From: Holophaga sp.
Lineage (GTDB): Bacteria; Acidobacteriota; Holophagae; Holophagales; Holophagaceae
Direction: 5' to 3'
NCBI GenBank assembly: GCA_031292735.1
Contig: JARLGP010000066.1
Location: 11,158 to 75,157, forward strand
DNA: 64,000 nt
In this document: positions 7,079 to 16,091 of the stretch, in pieces
How positions within the stretch are numbered: the stretch's first letter is position 1
Layout: every line of letters starts with the position of its first letter
Translations under genes and position numbers: made by a program
Notes under the pieces: generated by a model
The model's database searches: none
What the model was told of the DNA's origin: nothing
Seen by the model: the letters and a program-made list of their open reading frames with translations, nothing else

Positions 7079-7792
7079 TCATTCACCCAGAGCGATCACC
7101 CGGGCGATGCGGGTCGCGTCGTAGGCGGCGTCCAGGGTCAAGGTCTGGCCTTCCAGTCGGGCGGCAAAGGTGAACCCACCGTCACCCATGGGGAAGGCAT
7201 ACGGCACCAGTTCCACATGCGTTCCGCCCATGGCCGCGAGGTCCTTGCGCAAGGCCTCGGCGAGGCGGGCGACCGTTTTGGCCGGGGCGAACAGAAGCGT
7301 GGCGAAAGACCTTCCGCCAAGCCCCTTCAGGAACTTCTGGCAGCCCGGATCGGCCAGGATCATGTGGTCGGCGTGGGCGAAGTGATAATCCCAGTGCCCA
7401 TCCGGCGACCGTGACAGGAAGAGGGCAACCTGGCAGAAAATGATGTCCCCGGTTTCGAAGCGGGTGGTTGCCTGGACCGAGCCGGTCCTGGCGGAATTCT
7501 CCCCGATGGCCACGACGGCGGCCGCTTCGGCCGGGGCCTGCTTGGATTCCTCGACGCCGGCGCGGGCGGAACCTGGCGCCGAGGCCACGGCGGAACAGGT
7601 TGCCTTGTGGGACGGCCAGTCCTGCTTCTGGCAGGCCGGCGAGCAATAGTGGCTCTGTTTGCAACGGCCGCAGCGCGCTTGGGTTTCCTTGGCACAGATG
7701 ACGCACTGCCCAGCAAAAGCGAAGACCGGAGCGAAGCCGATGAGCACGGCTCGTTTCAAGGTTGAGTTCACGGATTCATTTCCCCGTTTCAT
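7079..7792 (-). CDS. Secreted or membrane-targeted protein with a MYND-type zinc finger
   Basis: After a short hydrophobic N-terminus (LKRAVLIGFAPVFAFAG) the protein enters a complete MYND finger: CVIC, CGRC, YC, CQKQDW, H and a last C, with exactly the spacing of the eukaryotic MYND consensus. The remaining 170 residues, with segments like WDYHFAHADHMILADP and LRKDLAAMGGTHVELVPYA, match no family I know. The ATG at 7792 and a GTG at 7771 are both possible; the GTG has GGGGA 9 bp upstream and gives a better signal peptide. MYND domains are protein-binding modules and are uncommon in bacteria. The zinc cysteines would need protection if truly exported. Confidence 0.65.
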   Translation of the reverse strand: MKRGNESVNSTLKRAVLIGFAPVFAFAGQCVICAKETQARCGRCKQSHYCSPACQKQDWPSHKATCSAVASAPGSARAGVEESKQAPAEAAAVVAIGENSARTGSVQATTRFETGDIIFCQVALFLSRSPDGHWDYHFAHADHMILADPGCQKFLKGLGGRSFATLLFAPAKTVARLAEALRKDLAAMGGTHVELVPYAFPMGDGGFTFAARLEGQTLTLDAAYDATRIARVIALGE

Positions 7793-8085
7793 TGGCGGAT
7801 CGCCGCTACCTTGGTGTGCGTCCAGATGAATAAATGTTGCATGCAAAACTCGCTCTGGCCGTGACGAATCCCAGGGAAGACCTCGGGACGGGCGACCTGC
7901 GTTCCGGAAGCCTGGTCTGGGGTTCCGGAAACGGGTTGCCGCCCGGCGCACGGTGCCATCTGGAGGCCGCTTCGGGCACGAACAGCCACCGCGGAACCAA
8001 TCCCCACCCGGGCGCATGACTGGCTGGACGGGTCGTTGAAAGGACCGGTTCCCGGCCCCACGACCCCCTTTCCGGAGCGTCGCCC

Positions 8086-8637
8086 ATGCGTAAATGCCAC
8101 TCGAACCTGCTCGGAGTATGCCTGCTTGGTGCCGGCATCAGCGCCGCGGCCCACTGCCCGACGCACATCATCAACTCGTCCGACAAGCCGTGGATTCTTG
8201 CCTCGGCCCAAATCCAGGAGACCCTCAAGATCAGGGTCCTGCACACTGAAAGCGGCGGCCCCCTGGCCCAGGGGATCTTTTCCTCCGGCCAGGGTGGCTA
8301 TTTCATCATGCCGGCCCATTCCATCATCGGCATCGAGGCCCTGGACGGCGCCGTGGCCTGCGAGGCCCAGTTCATGCTGCTGGACCACAAATGGGATTAC
8401 CCCACGGAGGGCGTGCTGACCTATGCCGCGCCGGCGGCGTCCGGGGGGCCGGAGCCCACGGCGGGGTCGCTCCGTTTTTCCGTGCCGGAGGCGGGCCGGG
8501 ACGTCGCCTCGATCACCATCCGGGAACCCACGTCGGTCATCCTCCAGATCCTCCGGGACGCGTGGGATCGGGGGCCGTCGGCCCCGGACGCGCCCGGTGC
8601 GGCATCGGCGCCAAACCAGGCGGAAGCGGGCCGCTGA
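8086..8637 (+). CDS. Secreted hypothetical protein (183 aa)
   Basis: The N-terminus MRKCHSNLLGVCLLGAGISA is a signal peptide with likely cleavage after SAAA. The mature protein has segments such as THIINSSDKPWILAS, GGYFIMPAHSIIGIEAL and RDVASITIREPTSVILQIL, which read as a single beta-sandwich domain, then a disordered Ala/Pro/Glu tail. No family recognised. Its start is 293 bp from the divergent MYND-finger gene; that gap holds a TTGCATGCAA palindrome at 7837-7846 but no gene. Confidence 0.6.
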   Translation: MRKCHSNLLGVCLLGAGISAAAHCPTHIINSSDKPWILASAQIQETLKIRVLHTESGGPLAQGIFSSGQGGYFIMPAHSIIGIEALDGAVACEAQFMLLDHKWDYPTEGVLTYAAPAASGGPEPTAGSLRFSVPEAGRDVASITIREPTSVILQILRDAWDRGPSAPDAPGAASAPNQAEAGR

Positions 8638-8733
8638 TGCCCGAGGGGGCGACGGCGCGTTGCGGTGGAACGCCCGTCCACGCACGGGGTTCCATGGCTC
8701 CCGGCCGTTTCCGGCAGACTGCTGCCGCCCCAG

Positions 8734-9714
8734 TCACCTGGGCCCCCGGCCGCCATTCCACGCGTTCAAGGACTCCAGGCACAGCGCGGTGGTCAGGGCT
8801 TCCGATCCCCACCAGAGCCTGCGGGGACCCGGGGGAAAGCCCCCGTTCCAGGCCGGAGCCAGGGGCCACGAACCATCCCCCCGCTGCTCCCGGAGCAGTC
8901 CCCGGGCGAGCCTGGCCGCGAGGGCGGAGCCGGCCGCACCGATGGCGCAAAGCGTAGCCAGCGCCCGGGCCCGGGCCAAGGCCGAACGCTCCGCGGTGCG
9001 GTCCTGAAAGCGCGCCCGAAGCCGCTGCTCAAGCAAGGGGCCAAGCGACCGCCAGCTTTCCACTCCGGCCTGGATGGCCCGGCCGACGGCATAGTAGAGC
9101 GCCAACGGATCGTCGTAATAGAAGGACGCATCCGGCTCCTGGCCGGCCCGCACCAGGGCCGCGACCCACTGGATGGCCCCCCGGGTTGCGGCGGACTCCC
9201 CCAGGTACCAGACCACATTGGCGTTCACCACGCTGTCCACGTCGTTGGCACCCTTTCCGATCCAGGTCCAGAACCGTCCTTCCGGATCGCGCCAGGCCTG
9301 CAGCAACGGGGCGTTCAGCCGGAACGCCAGCCAGGCATGGTCATGGGCCAGGCAGGCCGCGCCGCAGGCGCTGGTATCCAGGTCCACCGGAAGGCTGCGC
9401 ACCTGCCCCCCCCAGTACCGCCAGATCCCCGGCGGCTCCATCCGGCTGAGCACGAAGGCCGCGGCCCGGTCGTGCAGTTCCCGGGCCGCGTCGAACGGCA
9501 GATCGGCAAGGGAATGGATGATCTGCATGGTGGCGAACACGCTGGAGTCCGGTTCCAGGTCGCACATGTCCCGGGTGCGGCACAGGTACAGGCGGAAGTC
9601 ACCGGTGACATCCTGTTCCCCGGCCAGGAAGGCCAGGGCCTTCCCGGCTGCGGTGCCCAGGAAATACCGATCGGGCTGCGTGGCGGGGGTCGGTTCTTCC
9701 TGCTGGCCAGCCAT
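8734..9714 (-). CDS. Prenyltransferase/squalene-oxidase-repeat (alpha/alpha toroid) protein, class II terpene-cyclase-like
   Basis: 326 residues, predominantly helical. It contains a DxDTS motif (PVDLDTSACGAACL), similar to the acid motif DxD(D/T) of class II terpene cyclases, and a QW-type repeat near the C-terminus (QRGDGSWPLAPAW). Both occur in toroidal squalene-hopene cyclase and prenyltransferase folds. At 326 residues it is about half a squalene-hopene cyclase, so a single toroid domain is likely, either a small cyclase or a non-catalytic homologue. No polyprenyl synthase gene is nearby. ATG at 9714 with GGGAG upstream; a TTGACA hexamer (minus strand, 9763-9768) in the upstream AT-rich block may be the -35 element. 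Confidence 0.6.
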   Translation of the reverse strand: MAGQQEEPTPATQPDRYFLGTAAGKALAFLAGEQDVTGDFRLYLCRTRDMCDLEPDSSVFATMQIIHSLADLPFDAARELHDRAAAFVLSRMEPPGIWRYWGGQVRSLPVDLDTSACGAACLAHDHAWLAFRLNAPLLQAWRDPEGRFWTWIGKGANDVDSVVNANVVWYLGESAATRGAIQWVAALVRAGQEPDASFYYDDPLALYYAVGRAIQAGVESWRSLGPLLEQRLRARFQDRTAERSALARARALATLCAIGAAGSALAARLARGLLREQRGDGSWPLAPAWNGGFPPGPRRLWWGSEALTTALCLESLNAWNGGRGPR

Positions 9715-9900
9715 GCCTGACTCCCTCGATCATGCATCAATAGATGATTTATTTATTGCTACTGTCAAGGGAATTTTTCCCTGCCCAGGGGGCGTCCGGG
9801 CCCGGCCCTTCGACCCGACGCCACCTCCCGGCTCGGGCGTCCTGCGGCCCCTTCCCGGGTCTCCGTGACGGCCTAAGATGAATCCCCAGGAGGTCAGGTC

Positions 9901-10560
9901 ATGCGCATTGGAATCATCGGGGCCGGCTTGATCGGGCGTGCCGTGGCCCGGCTTGCGGTCGCCCAGGGTCACGAGGTGATGGTCAGCAATTCCCGTGGAC
10001 CGGAAACGTTGGCAAGCCTGGCTTCCGGCCTCGGTTGCAAGGCTGGAACGGTCGAACAGGCGGAGGCCTTTGGCGACCTCGTCGTGGTCGCGATCCCGCT
10101 GAAGCACTGCCTCAGCATCCCGGTCGCGCCGTTGATCGGCAAGGTGGTGCTGGATGCCAACAACTATTACCCCGACCGGGACGGCCGGATCGCCGAACTC
10201 GACGCCCGGATGACCACCACCAGCGAACTGCTGGCGCGCCACCTGCCGCAATCCAGGATCGTCAAAGCCTTCAATGCCATCCTGGCGACGGATCTGGAAA
10301 AGGACGGCCGGCCGGCCGGATCGCCGGGCCGACGCGCCCTGCCGATCGCCGGCGACGACGCGAAGGCCAAGGCGGTGGCGGCCCATTTTGTCGACCAGCT
10401 GGGTTTCGACCCGCTCGATGCGGGTGCCTTGGCCGAAAGCTGGCGCTTCGAGCGGGCGAAACCGGCCTACTGCATTCCCCTGGACCTCAAGGGCCTGAGG
10501 AACGCGCTCGACGCCGCGGAGAGGAACGTGGAACTGCCGGACGGGTCGTGGCGCCAGTGA
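9901..10560 (+). CDS. NADPH-dependent F420-reductase-like (NADP oxidoreductase) family protein
   Basis: 219 residues with a Rossmann GIIGAGLIGRAVARLA motif at the N-terminus, a basic residue after beta-2 (VSNSRGPETL) favouring NADPH, and the family patterns VVVAIPLKH, VLDANNYY and VKAFNAI. This fold is shared by F420H2:NADP oxidoreductase and STEAP-like reductases; many bacterial members use unknown substrates in organisms without F420. AGGAGGT upstream fixes the start. The gene stands alone on the plus strand, after the divergent toroid protein. Confidence 0.7.
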   Translation: MRIGIIGAGLIGRAVARLAVAQGHEVMVSNSRGPETLASLASGLGCKAGTVEQAEAFGDLVVVAIPLKHCLSIPVAPLIGKVVLDANNYYPDRDGRIAELDARMTTTSELLARHLPQSRIVKAFNAILATDLEKDGRPAGSPGRRALPIAGDDAKAKAVAAHFVDQLGFDPLDAGALAESWRFERAKPAYCIPLDLKGLRNALDAAERNVELPDGSWRQ

Positions 10561-10722
10561 GTGCGGGGCCTGGGGAGAGTCGATCCGGAGCCTGATCCTG
10601 GCAACCAACCCGGACAACGGGGGTGCAGGTTGACGGGATGGCCGCCTTCCCGGAATGGAACTTCGCCATCCCTGGCCTCACAGCAGGTAGGTGCCACTGT
10701 GGCGCACTGGATGCCGCCCGCC

Positions 10723-12924
10723 ATGTTCCTTCGCCTGCCGTTCAAGCTTTCCTGGGCGCGGATCGCCCTTTGCCTGGCCCATGTCCCGGCCCTGGCCGGG
10801 GTCCAGGTGGAGCCGCGCCGGGCGACCCTCACGCCGGGCGGCATCTGCGCGTTCAAGGCGTCGGAAGACGGGGTCCCGTCCGGCGCGGGATGGAGCTGGT
10901 CGCTGGTTTCCGGGCCGGGCGAAATCGACGCGCGCACCGGGGTGTACCGCGCCCCGCCCCTCCAGGCCGCCGGCACTGCCCGGGTGCGGGCTGCCCTGGA
11001 GGCCGACCCGGACATCCGGGGCGAAGCCTCCATCGTGCTGCTGCCTCTGCCCGCCAACCCCTTCGACCTGGTGACCCAGGTGCTGGGCCACGGGTGGGTG
11101 GAGCCGTTTCCCGGCGGACTGCCCTTCCTGGATCTGGGGACGGGTCAACGCATGACCCTGGAAGCGATCCACGACAGCGCCTGGGTCCGCGCCCCCAGGA
11201 TCTGGGCGGGGTGCGGAATCCCGTTCACCCTCACCTGGGAGCCGGTGCCCGGGGCCCAAACGCTCCTGAGCTACCAGGAGGGGGGCGAGCTGATCCGCCG
11301 GGACGTCACCGGCCAGGCCTCCCAGGTGATCGTCCCCCGAGGGCAGATCCACCAATGCCGAGTGGAATCCCTGCGCCGGACCCCGGGCGGCGGATGGAGC
11401 AGCCGGGCGCAGGTGGCCCAGGTGGAGGTGCGCGGGCTGTTCCCTTTTTCGGGCAATCCCGTGGCCGGGGCCGGGCACCAGGACGGCGTGGGTCTCGCCG
11501 CCCGGTTCACCCAGCCGTTCGGAGTGGTCAATGTCCCGGGGGATCCCGACGCAGGGGTGGCGCTCCTGGTGACCGACCGCCGGGCCCACCTGGTGCGGAC
11601 GGTGACCCTGGAAGGCAAGGCGGCGACCCTTTGCGGGGAACCCGGCATGGCCGGCCACCGGGATTCGCCCTCCTGGCCCCAGAAGCTGTGCAGCCTGGTG
11701 TGCGGGGTGCCCCCGCCCAGGCCCTTGTTCCATTCGCCCACCTACCTGGACATCCGCACTCCGCCCGGCCCGGATGGCGCCTGGGAGGCGGTGGTGGCCG
11801 ACAGCGGCAACCATGTGCTCAGGCTGGTCAAGTCCGACGGCACGGTGTCCACCCTGGCGGGAACACCCTGCCGGGCCGGGTATCGGGATTCCAACGATCC
11901 GGCCCTGGCGGCCTTCCATGATCCCCAGGGCCTGGCCGTGGACCCCGTGGACCAGAAGCTCTACGTGGCGGACCGGGGCAACCGGGTGATCCGGATCGTC
12001 GACCCCGGCGGCCGGGTATCCACCCTGGCGGGAAATCCCCGCTCCGCCGGAAGCCTGGATGGGGTGGGCTCCCAGGCCAGCTTCACGGACCTGAAGGCTC
12101 TCTGCCTCCCTTGGACGGACGACCATCAGAAGCACCTCTATGTCCTGGATGGCCACGCCTTGCGCCGGGTGACCCTGCCAGGCGGAGCGGTGACCACGGT
12201 CCTGGGAGTGGTGGACCAGCCGGGGTGGCGGGAAATCCTCGCCGAGGACGGGCCAGACGCCGCCCGGCAGCCCTGCCTCAACCATCCCACCGGGCTCCTG
12301 CCCTTCAAGGGAGGGCTCTTCATCGCCGATCACGGGAACCATGCGGTGCGGGCCGCGGCGTTCCAGGGCCAGGTGCTGTTCACCAAGGCGGGAAGCCCGG
12401 CGGCCGGAGGCCGCACCCGCTGGGGCCTGCTTCCCGACCGGCTGAAGGCGCCCCTGGACGAAGCCTACGGGGCCCTGGACGGGCCCTGGACCCTGGCCTA
12501 TGCCCTGAGACCAGGAGAGCACTCCCCCCCGCTGGTGGTCACCACCGGCCCCTGCCTGGGTGAGATCCACCATGCCGGCGAAGCGACGGATGACCTGGCG
12601 ATCGCCGATCCAAGGGCCTTCCGGCCGGCGGAGGGCGGACCGCTGACGGTCCGCTTCGCCACCCGGGTCACCGACCAGGCCGGCCATCCCGTCCAACGGG
12701 CATTGCACTACACCGTGGATTTCCTGGACGCCGGCGGGGAGCTGGCCGCAAAGATCCAGGGGCACGCCACCAGCGGCGGGACCATCGAGGCGCGGGCCGG
12801 GCAGGCCTGGCTGGAGGCGGAATCGGTGGTCATCCGGTGCGTCACCGACCAGGGGTGGTCCAACGGCGGGACGTTCCGGGTGGCGCCGGACGAACCCGGG
12901 CTGGCCGTACAGGAGCCGTCATGA
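10723..12924 (+). CDS. Secreted NHL-repeat beta-propeller protein
   Basis: The frame is open from 10561 but the ATG at 10723 starts a signal peptide (MFLRLPFKLSWARIALCLAH, then VPALAG), so I place the start there; an ATG at 10711 is possible. An N-terminal Ig-like segment (VQVEPRRATLTPGG) precedes a second beta domain and then NHL units: DGVGLAARFTQPFGVV, ADSGNHVLRLVKSDGTVSTL, HDPQGLAVDPVDQKLYVADR and FIADHGNHAVRAA. These form a six-bladed propeller for extracellular binding. The C-terminal 150 residues are another beta domain (VTDQAGHPVQRALHYTVDF). The stop is 11 bp from the convergent lipoprotein gene. Ligand unknown. Confidence 0.75.
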   Translation: MFLRLPFKLSWARIALCLAHVPALAGVQVEPRRATLTPGGICAFKASEDGVPSGAGWSWSLVSGPGEIDARTGVYRAPPLQAAGTARVRAALEADPDIRGEASIVLLPLPANPFDLVTQVLGHGWVEPFPGGLPFLDLGTGQRMTLEAIHDSAWVRAPRIWAGCGIPFTLTWEPVPGAQTLLSYQEGGELIRRDVTGQASQVIVPRGQIHQCRVESLRRTPGGGWSSRAQVAQVEVRGLFPFSGNPVAGAGHQDGVGLAARFTQPFGVVNVPGDPDAGVALLVTDRRAHLVRTVTLEGKAATLCGEPGMAGHRDSPSWPQKLCSLVCGVPPPRPLFHSPTYLDIRTPPGPDGAWEAVVADSGNHVLRLVKSDGTVSTLAGTPCRAGYRDSNDPALAAFHDPQGLAVDPVDQKLYVADRGNRVIRIVDPGGRVSTLAGNPRSAGSLDGVGSQASFTDLKALCLPWTDDHQKHLYVLDGHALRRVTLPGGAVTTVLGVVDQPGWREILAEDGPDAARQPCLNHPTGLLPFKGGLFIADHGNHAVRAAAFQGQVLFTKAGSPAAGGRTRWGLLPDRLKAPLDEAYGALDGPWTLAYALRPGEHSPPLVVTTGPCLGEIHHAGEATDDLAIADPRAFRPAEGGPLTVRFATRVTDQAGHPVQRALHYTVDFLDAGGELAAKIQGHATSGGTIEARAGQAWLEAESVVIRCVTDQGWSNGGTFRVAPDEPGLAVQEPS

Positions 12925-12935
12925 CCTGGACCGGC

Positions 12936-15920
12936 TCACTGCTCCGCAACGCCGGTGACGATCTGCACCGAGTGCACGGCCGCAAGCTGTTCCGCGGTGA
13001 GGGGGACCTCGAACAGGAAGGATTGCTGTGCCAAAGGCCCGGAACCTTCGGTGGGCGCCTGGGGCGCGAAGGGAACGTCCTGGAGCACCTGCCCCTGGGC
13101 GTCCAGGACCAGGGCGTGGCAGGAGCCAGGTGTCGGCGCCGGCTGGGAGTCGGAAACATTCAGGACAGCATCCCGGGGGAACACCAGGGCGCCGTTCTCC
13201 AGGATGCCCGAAACCAGGATGCCAGGGCCGGCGCTGGGGGGCGGTTCGCTGGCCGCCGCATCGGCGTCCAGGGCGTTCAGGAAATTCCGGTAGGTGTACC
13301 GGCTGATCCAGCCCTGGTCGGTATAGCTCATCACATCCTGGTAGATCTCGGGGTTCTTCATCACCGGAGCGTCGGTTCCATAGGCCGCCACATCCACCCC
13401 CCAGGTGCCCAGCCCGGCCGGTGGATCGGGATAATTCAGGTCCGGATCGCGGGTTCCTCCGTAGGGGGCGTTCTTCAAGCCCAGGGCGTGTCCCAGCTGG
13501 TGGATGAGGTAGGCTGGGCCGCCGTTGTCGTAGGCCTCGGAATCGGACACGCCGGCCCGGTCCATCACCACCATGGACCGGTTGATGAAACTGCCCGGCG
13601 CTCCGTAGACATCCCAGCCCAGGGCGGTGCTGCCCTGGGGCAGCGGAAACACGCCGACGTAGAACCGCGTGGCATCCTCACGCGTCTGCAACCGCCGGCG
13701 CTCCAGCAGCGTGGTGAGCTTCTGGAGATCGGCGTAACCGCCCTCGGCGGTCAGGGTGATATTCGTGAAGAGGGTGGGCCCCGGCACCAGGTCCAGATCT
13801 GCCACCGGCAGCAGCTTCCTGAGCTGCGCCGCCCAATCCTGGAGGTTGCCGATGGAGCCGGTTACCTGGGTCGACCCATCCGGAGCATAGACCTGCACGG
13901 GAATCAGGGTGATCCGCAGGGGCGGCGCGGACACCACGGTCAACGGCCTGGGCACGCCGTTCCACGGCCATTTCAGTTTGGCGAAGGCCTCGTCCGGAAA
14001 GGACCCCTGCCCGGGTCCGGGCAGGATCTCGGCCAGGAGGGTGACCCCCGGCTGGATCCACTCGCCGGACACGTGCAGGTTCCAGGTATCGCCGAGAACC
14101 CCGTCCTGGGGATCCTCCGGAATCCCCGTTCCCGGGCAGGGGATATTCTGGATCAGCTGGTTCACGCCTCCTTCGACCGGCAATTGCAGGGTGACCCGCA
14201 CCGTGGGCCGCAGGGCCGGTTGATTGCCGGGTTCATCCGTGTCGGGATGATTGGCCTGCAGGTACACCCGCAGCAGACCGTCCCGGCCGGCCAGCAAGGG
14301 GGTCGGCGTATCCCGCACGGTGGGGCCGATGCCGGAGGGATCCGAATCGCCCTGGGTGATGCCGGCCAGATCCTGCACGCCCTGGCTCAGCACGACGCTG
14401 ACGATGCCATCCGACAAGTAATTGGGCTTGGCCACGGTGAACAAGGAGTCCGGGCCCTGGATCACCCGGTCGTCGGTGAGACCGGCATTGGCGTAATTGA
14501 AAGACGCGTTTACGGGCGAGTTGGGGGGGAACGTGGCCTCGGGAACCTCAATGCTCAGGTACTCGGAATCACGCCCAAGCTTATCGCCGAACAGGGGCAC
14601 GGTGCCGAAGGCCAGGTGGAACACGTCCTCCATGTGCCTGCCATAGAACTTCACCAGGGTCCCCACCGGGCCCCGCCTGGGCACGATCCGGCTCACGATG
14701 GCCCGGTGGGGAAGCACGCTGAAGGTCTCGGTGGAAGTGGCGGTCCCGAATGGGGACTTGAGGGTTAACTGGCCGCTGGCCAGGCTCCGTGCAGAGGCAT
14801 TCTGGGGCAGCCACCAGTAGTAGGCGCTGCCGTCGGCCGCAGCCGTCCCTGGAACCGGAACCCCGTTCAGGGTGGCCTGGCTGACCGTGTCCAGGTTGCT
14901 CCCGGTGATCTGGAAGATGCCCGAGGTGCTCGCCCCCGAGGTGGCCCCCAGGGCCTGGATCACCGGGGCGGGAGCCGCGGGCGTCGGCAGCACCTTGAAC
15001 GGGAGCTGGCTGGCGCAGCTGGTTTGGCCCTGGCTGAGATAGATGGTGCCGTCCACGGCGCCGGAAGGCACGGTGGCCAGCACCAGCCCCGGCCCCTGCA
15101 CCTGGAAATCCCCGTCCAGAACCCGAACGTCGCCGAAGCGCACTTCGTCCACGCCGCCCATGTTCTGGAAGTGGATGGCGATTTTCGCGCCCACCCGCCC
15201 GGCCTCCGGATAGACCCCCCCCACCGTCGGGTTCGGTTGGGCGGCCAGCACATCGAAGACGACCGGGTCCGATGCGCCGCCATCGCTCCGGGTCACCACC
15301 AGGTTGCAGGGGCCCGTCGGCAGCGAAGGGGCCTGAGGGACCTGGAAGAGGATCTCCTGGTTGGAAGAGCCGAGCACCGTCGCGCGTTCTCCGCCCAGGG
15401 TCACGGAGGGTCCCGGGAAGTCGTCCCCGAAGCCCGAGCCGCTGATGTAGACCTCCTGTCCCGGCCGGGCCGACAGGGGACCGACTAGCTCGATCGCCGG
15501 AGTCGGCAACAGCACCTCGAAGGGCCCGGAGCTGGCGACCGCGGTGCCATCAGCCCCCAGGAAGTCGAATGAAGTGCTGCCCGGCGGCACCATTTTCTCC
15601 AACCAGAAGGTCGCCTGGGTATCGCTCACCACGTTCAGGGCCACCGGGTGGCCGGCGATGCTCACCGCCGAAACGGAACTCAGGCCCGATCCGGTCAAGT
15701 GGATGGGGGTGCCGGGGCCCCCTTCAGCAGGGGCAAAGGCGGTGACGGCCAGGGACCCGGACCCGGCGTCCAGGGCCCTCCCGGATGAGCCGCCACACCC
15801 GGCCGCCAGGACGGCGAACAGGAGCGCGGCCAGCGCCCCGGCCGGATTTCGCCAGGTCAGACAAGACTCTTGGCGGCGGGAACCTTGAACAGCGGACATG
15901 GGCAACGGGAACGGGTTCAT
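12936..15920 (-). CDS. IPT/TIG-domain lipoprotein with a degenerate M66/TagA-like metallopeptidase domain
   Basis: 994 residues. The lipobox LFAVLAAGC is followed by a Gly/Ser linker. At least four IPT/TIG Ig-like repeats follow (SGSGFGDDFPGPSVTLGG, ITGSNLDTVSQATLNGVPV, IVPRRGPVGTLVKFYGRHM). The C-terminal part resembles the catalytic domain of secreted metallopeptidases of the M66 type, including NAPYGG...DPDLNYPDPP, GTWGVD and DVMSYTDQGWISRYTYRNFL. The zinc motif is HQLGH (His807, Gln808, His811), so the catalytic Glu of HExxH is Gln (CAG instead of GAG). The protein may bind zinc but should be a poor protease. Lipidation would place it on the outer or inner membrane facing outward. Confidence 0.75.
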   Translation of the reverse strand: MNPFPLPMSAVQGSRRQESCLTWRNPAGALAALLFAVLAAGCGGSSGRALDAGSGSLAVTAFAPAEGGPGTPIHLTGSGLSSVSAVSIAGHPVALNVVSDTQATFWLEKMVPPGSTSFDFLGADGTAVASSGPFEVLLPTPAIELVGPLSARPGQEVYISGSGFGDDFPGPSVTLGGERATVLGSSNQEILFQVPQAPSLPTGPCNLVVTRSDGGASDPVVFDVLAAQPNPTVGGVYPEAGRVGAKIAIHFQNMGGVDEVRFGDVRVLDGDFQVQGPGLVLATVPSGAVDGTIYLSQGQTSCASQLPFKVLPTPAAPAPVIQALGATSGASTSGIFQITGSNLDTVSQATLNGVPVPGTAAADGSAYYWWLPQNASARSLASGQLTLKSPFGTATSTETFSVLPHRAIVSRIVPRRGPVGTLVKFYGRHMEDVFHLAFGTVPLFGDKLGRDSEYLSIEVPEATFPPNSPVNASFNYANAGLTDDRVIQGPDSLFTVAKPNYLSDGIVSVVLSQGVQDLAGITQGDSDPSGIGPTVRDTPTPLLAGRDGLLRVYLQANHPDTDEPGNQPALRPTVRVTLQLPVEGGVNQLIQNIPCPGTGIPEDPQDGVLGDTWNLHVSGEWIQPGVTLLAEILPGPGQGSFPDEAFAKLKWPWNGVPRPLTVVSAPPLRITLIPVQVYAPDGSTQVTGSIGNLQDWAAQLRKLLPVADLDLVPGPTLFTNITLTAEGGYADLQKLTTLLERRRLQTREDATRFYVGVFPLPQGSTALGWDVYGAPGSFINRSMVVMDRAGVSDSEAYDNGGPAYLIHQLGHALGLKNAPYGGTRDPDLNYPDPPAGLGTWGVDVAAYGTDAPVMKNPEIYQDVMSYTDQGWISRYTYRNFLNALDADAAASEPPPSAGPGILVSGILENGALVFPRDAVLNVSDSQPAPTPGSCHALVLDAQGQVLQDVPFAPQAPTEGSGPLAQQSFLFEVPLTAEQLAAVHSVQIVTGVAEQ

Positions 15921-16091
15921 GCCAAAATATATGTCGTTAATATTAATTGTCCTGGGGAAATTACCCCTTCAAGCACTCCCCGGGGTCCACGCAAGGGTGA
16001 ATTAATTCAATCCAGAGGTTGGGAAAAATTGGGCCTTTTATGCCGGACCGGGAAGCGGGATAGTTTTGACCTTGAGGACAGGAGGTTGGTC

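Noticed and set aside
13807..14768. Long plus-strand frame across the lipoprotein gene
   Set aside because: Shadow frame: Gly/His/Gln-rich translation typical of the antisense of a GC-rich gene; the minus strand carries lipobox and IPT/TIG repeats.
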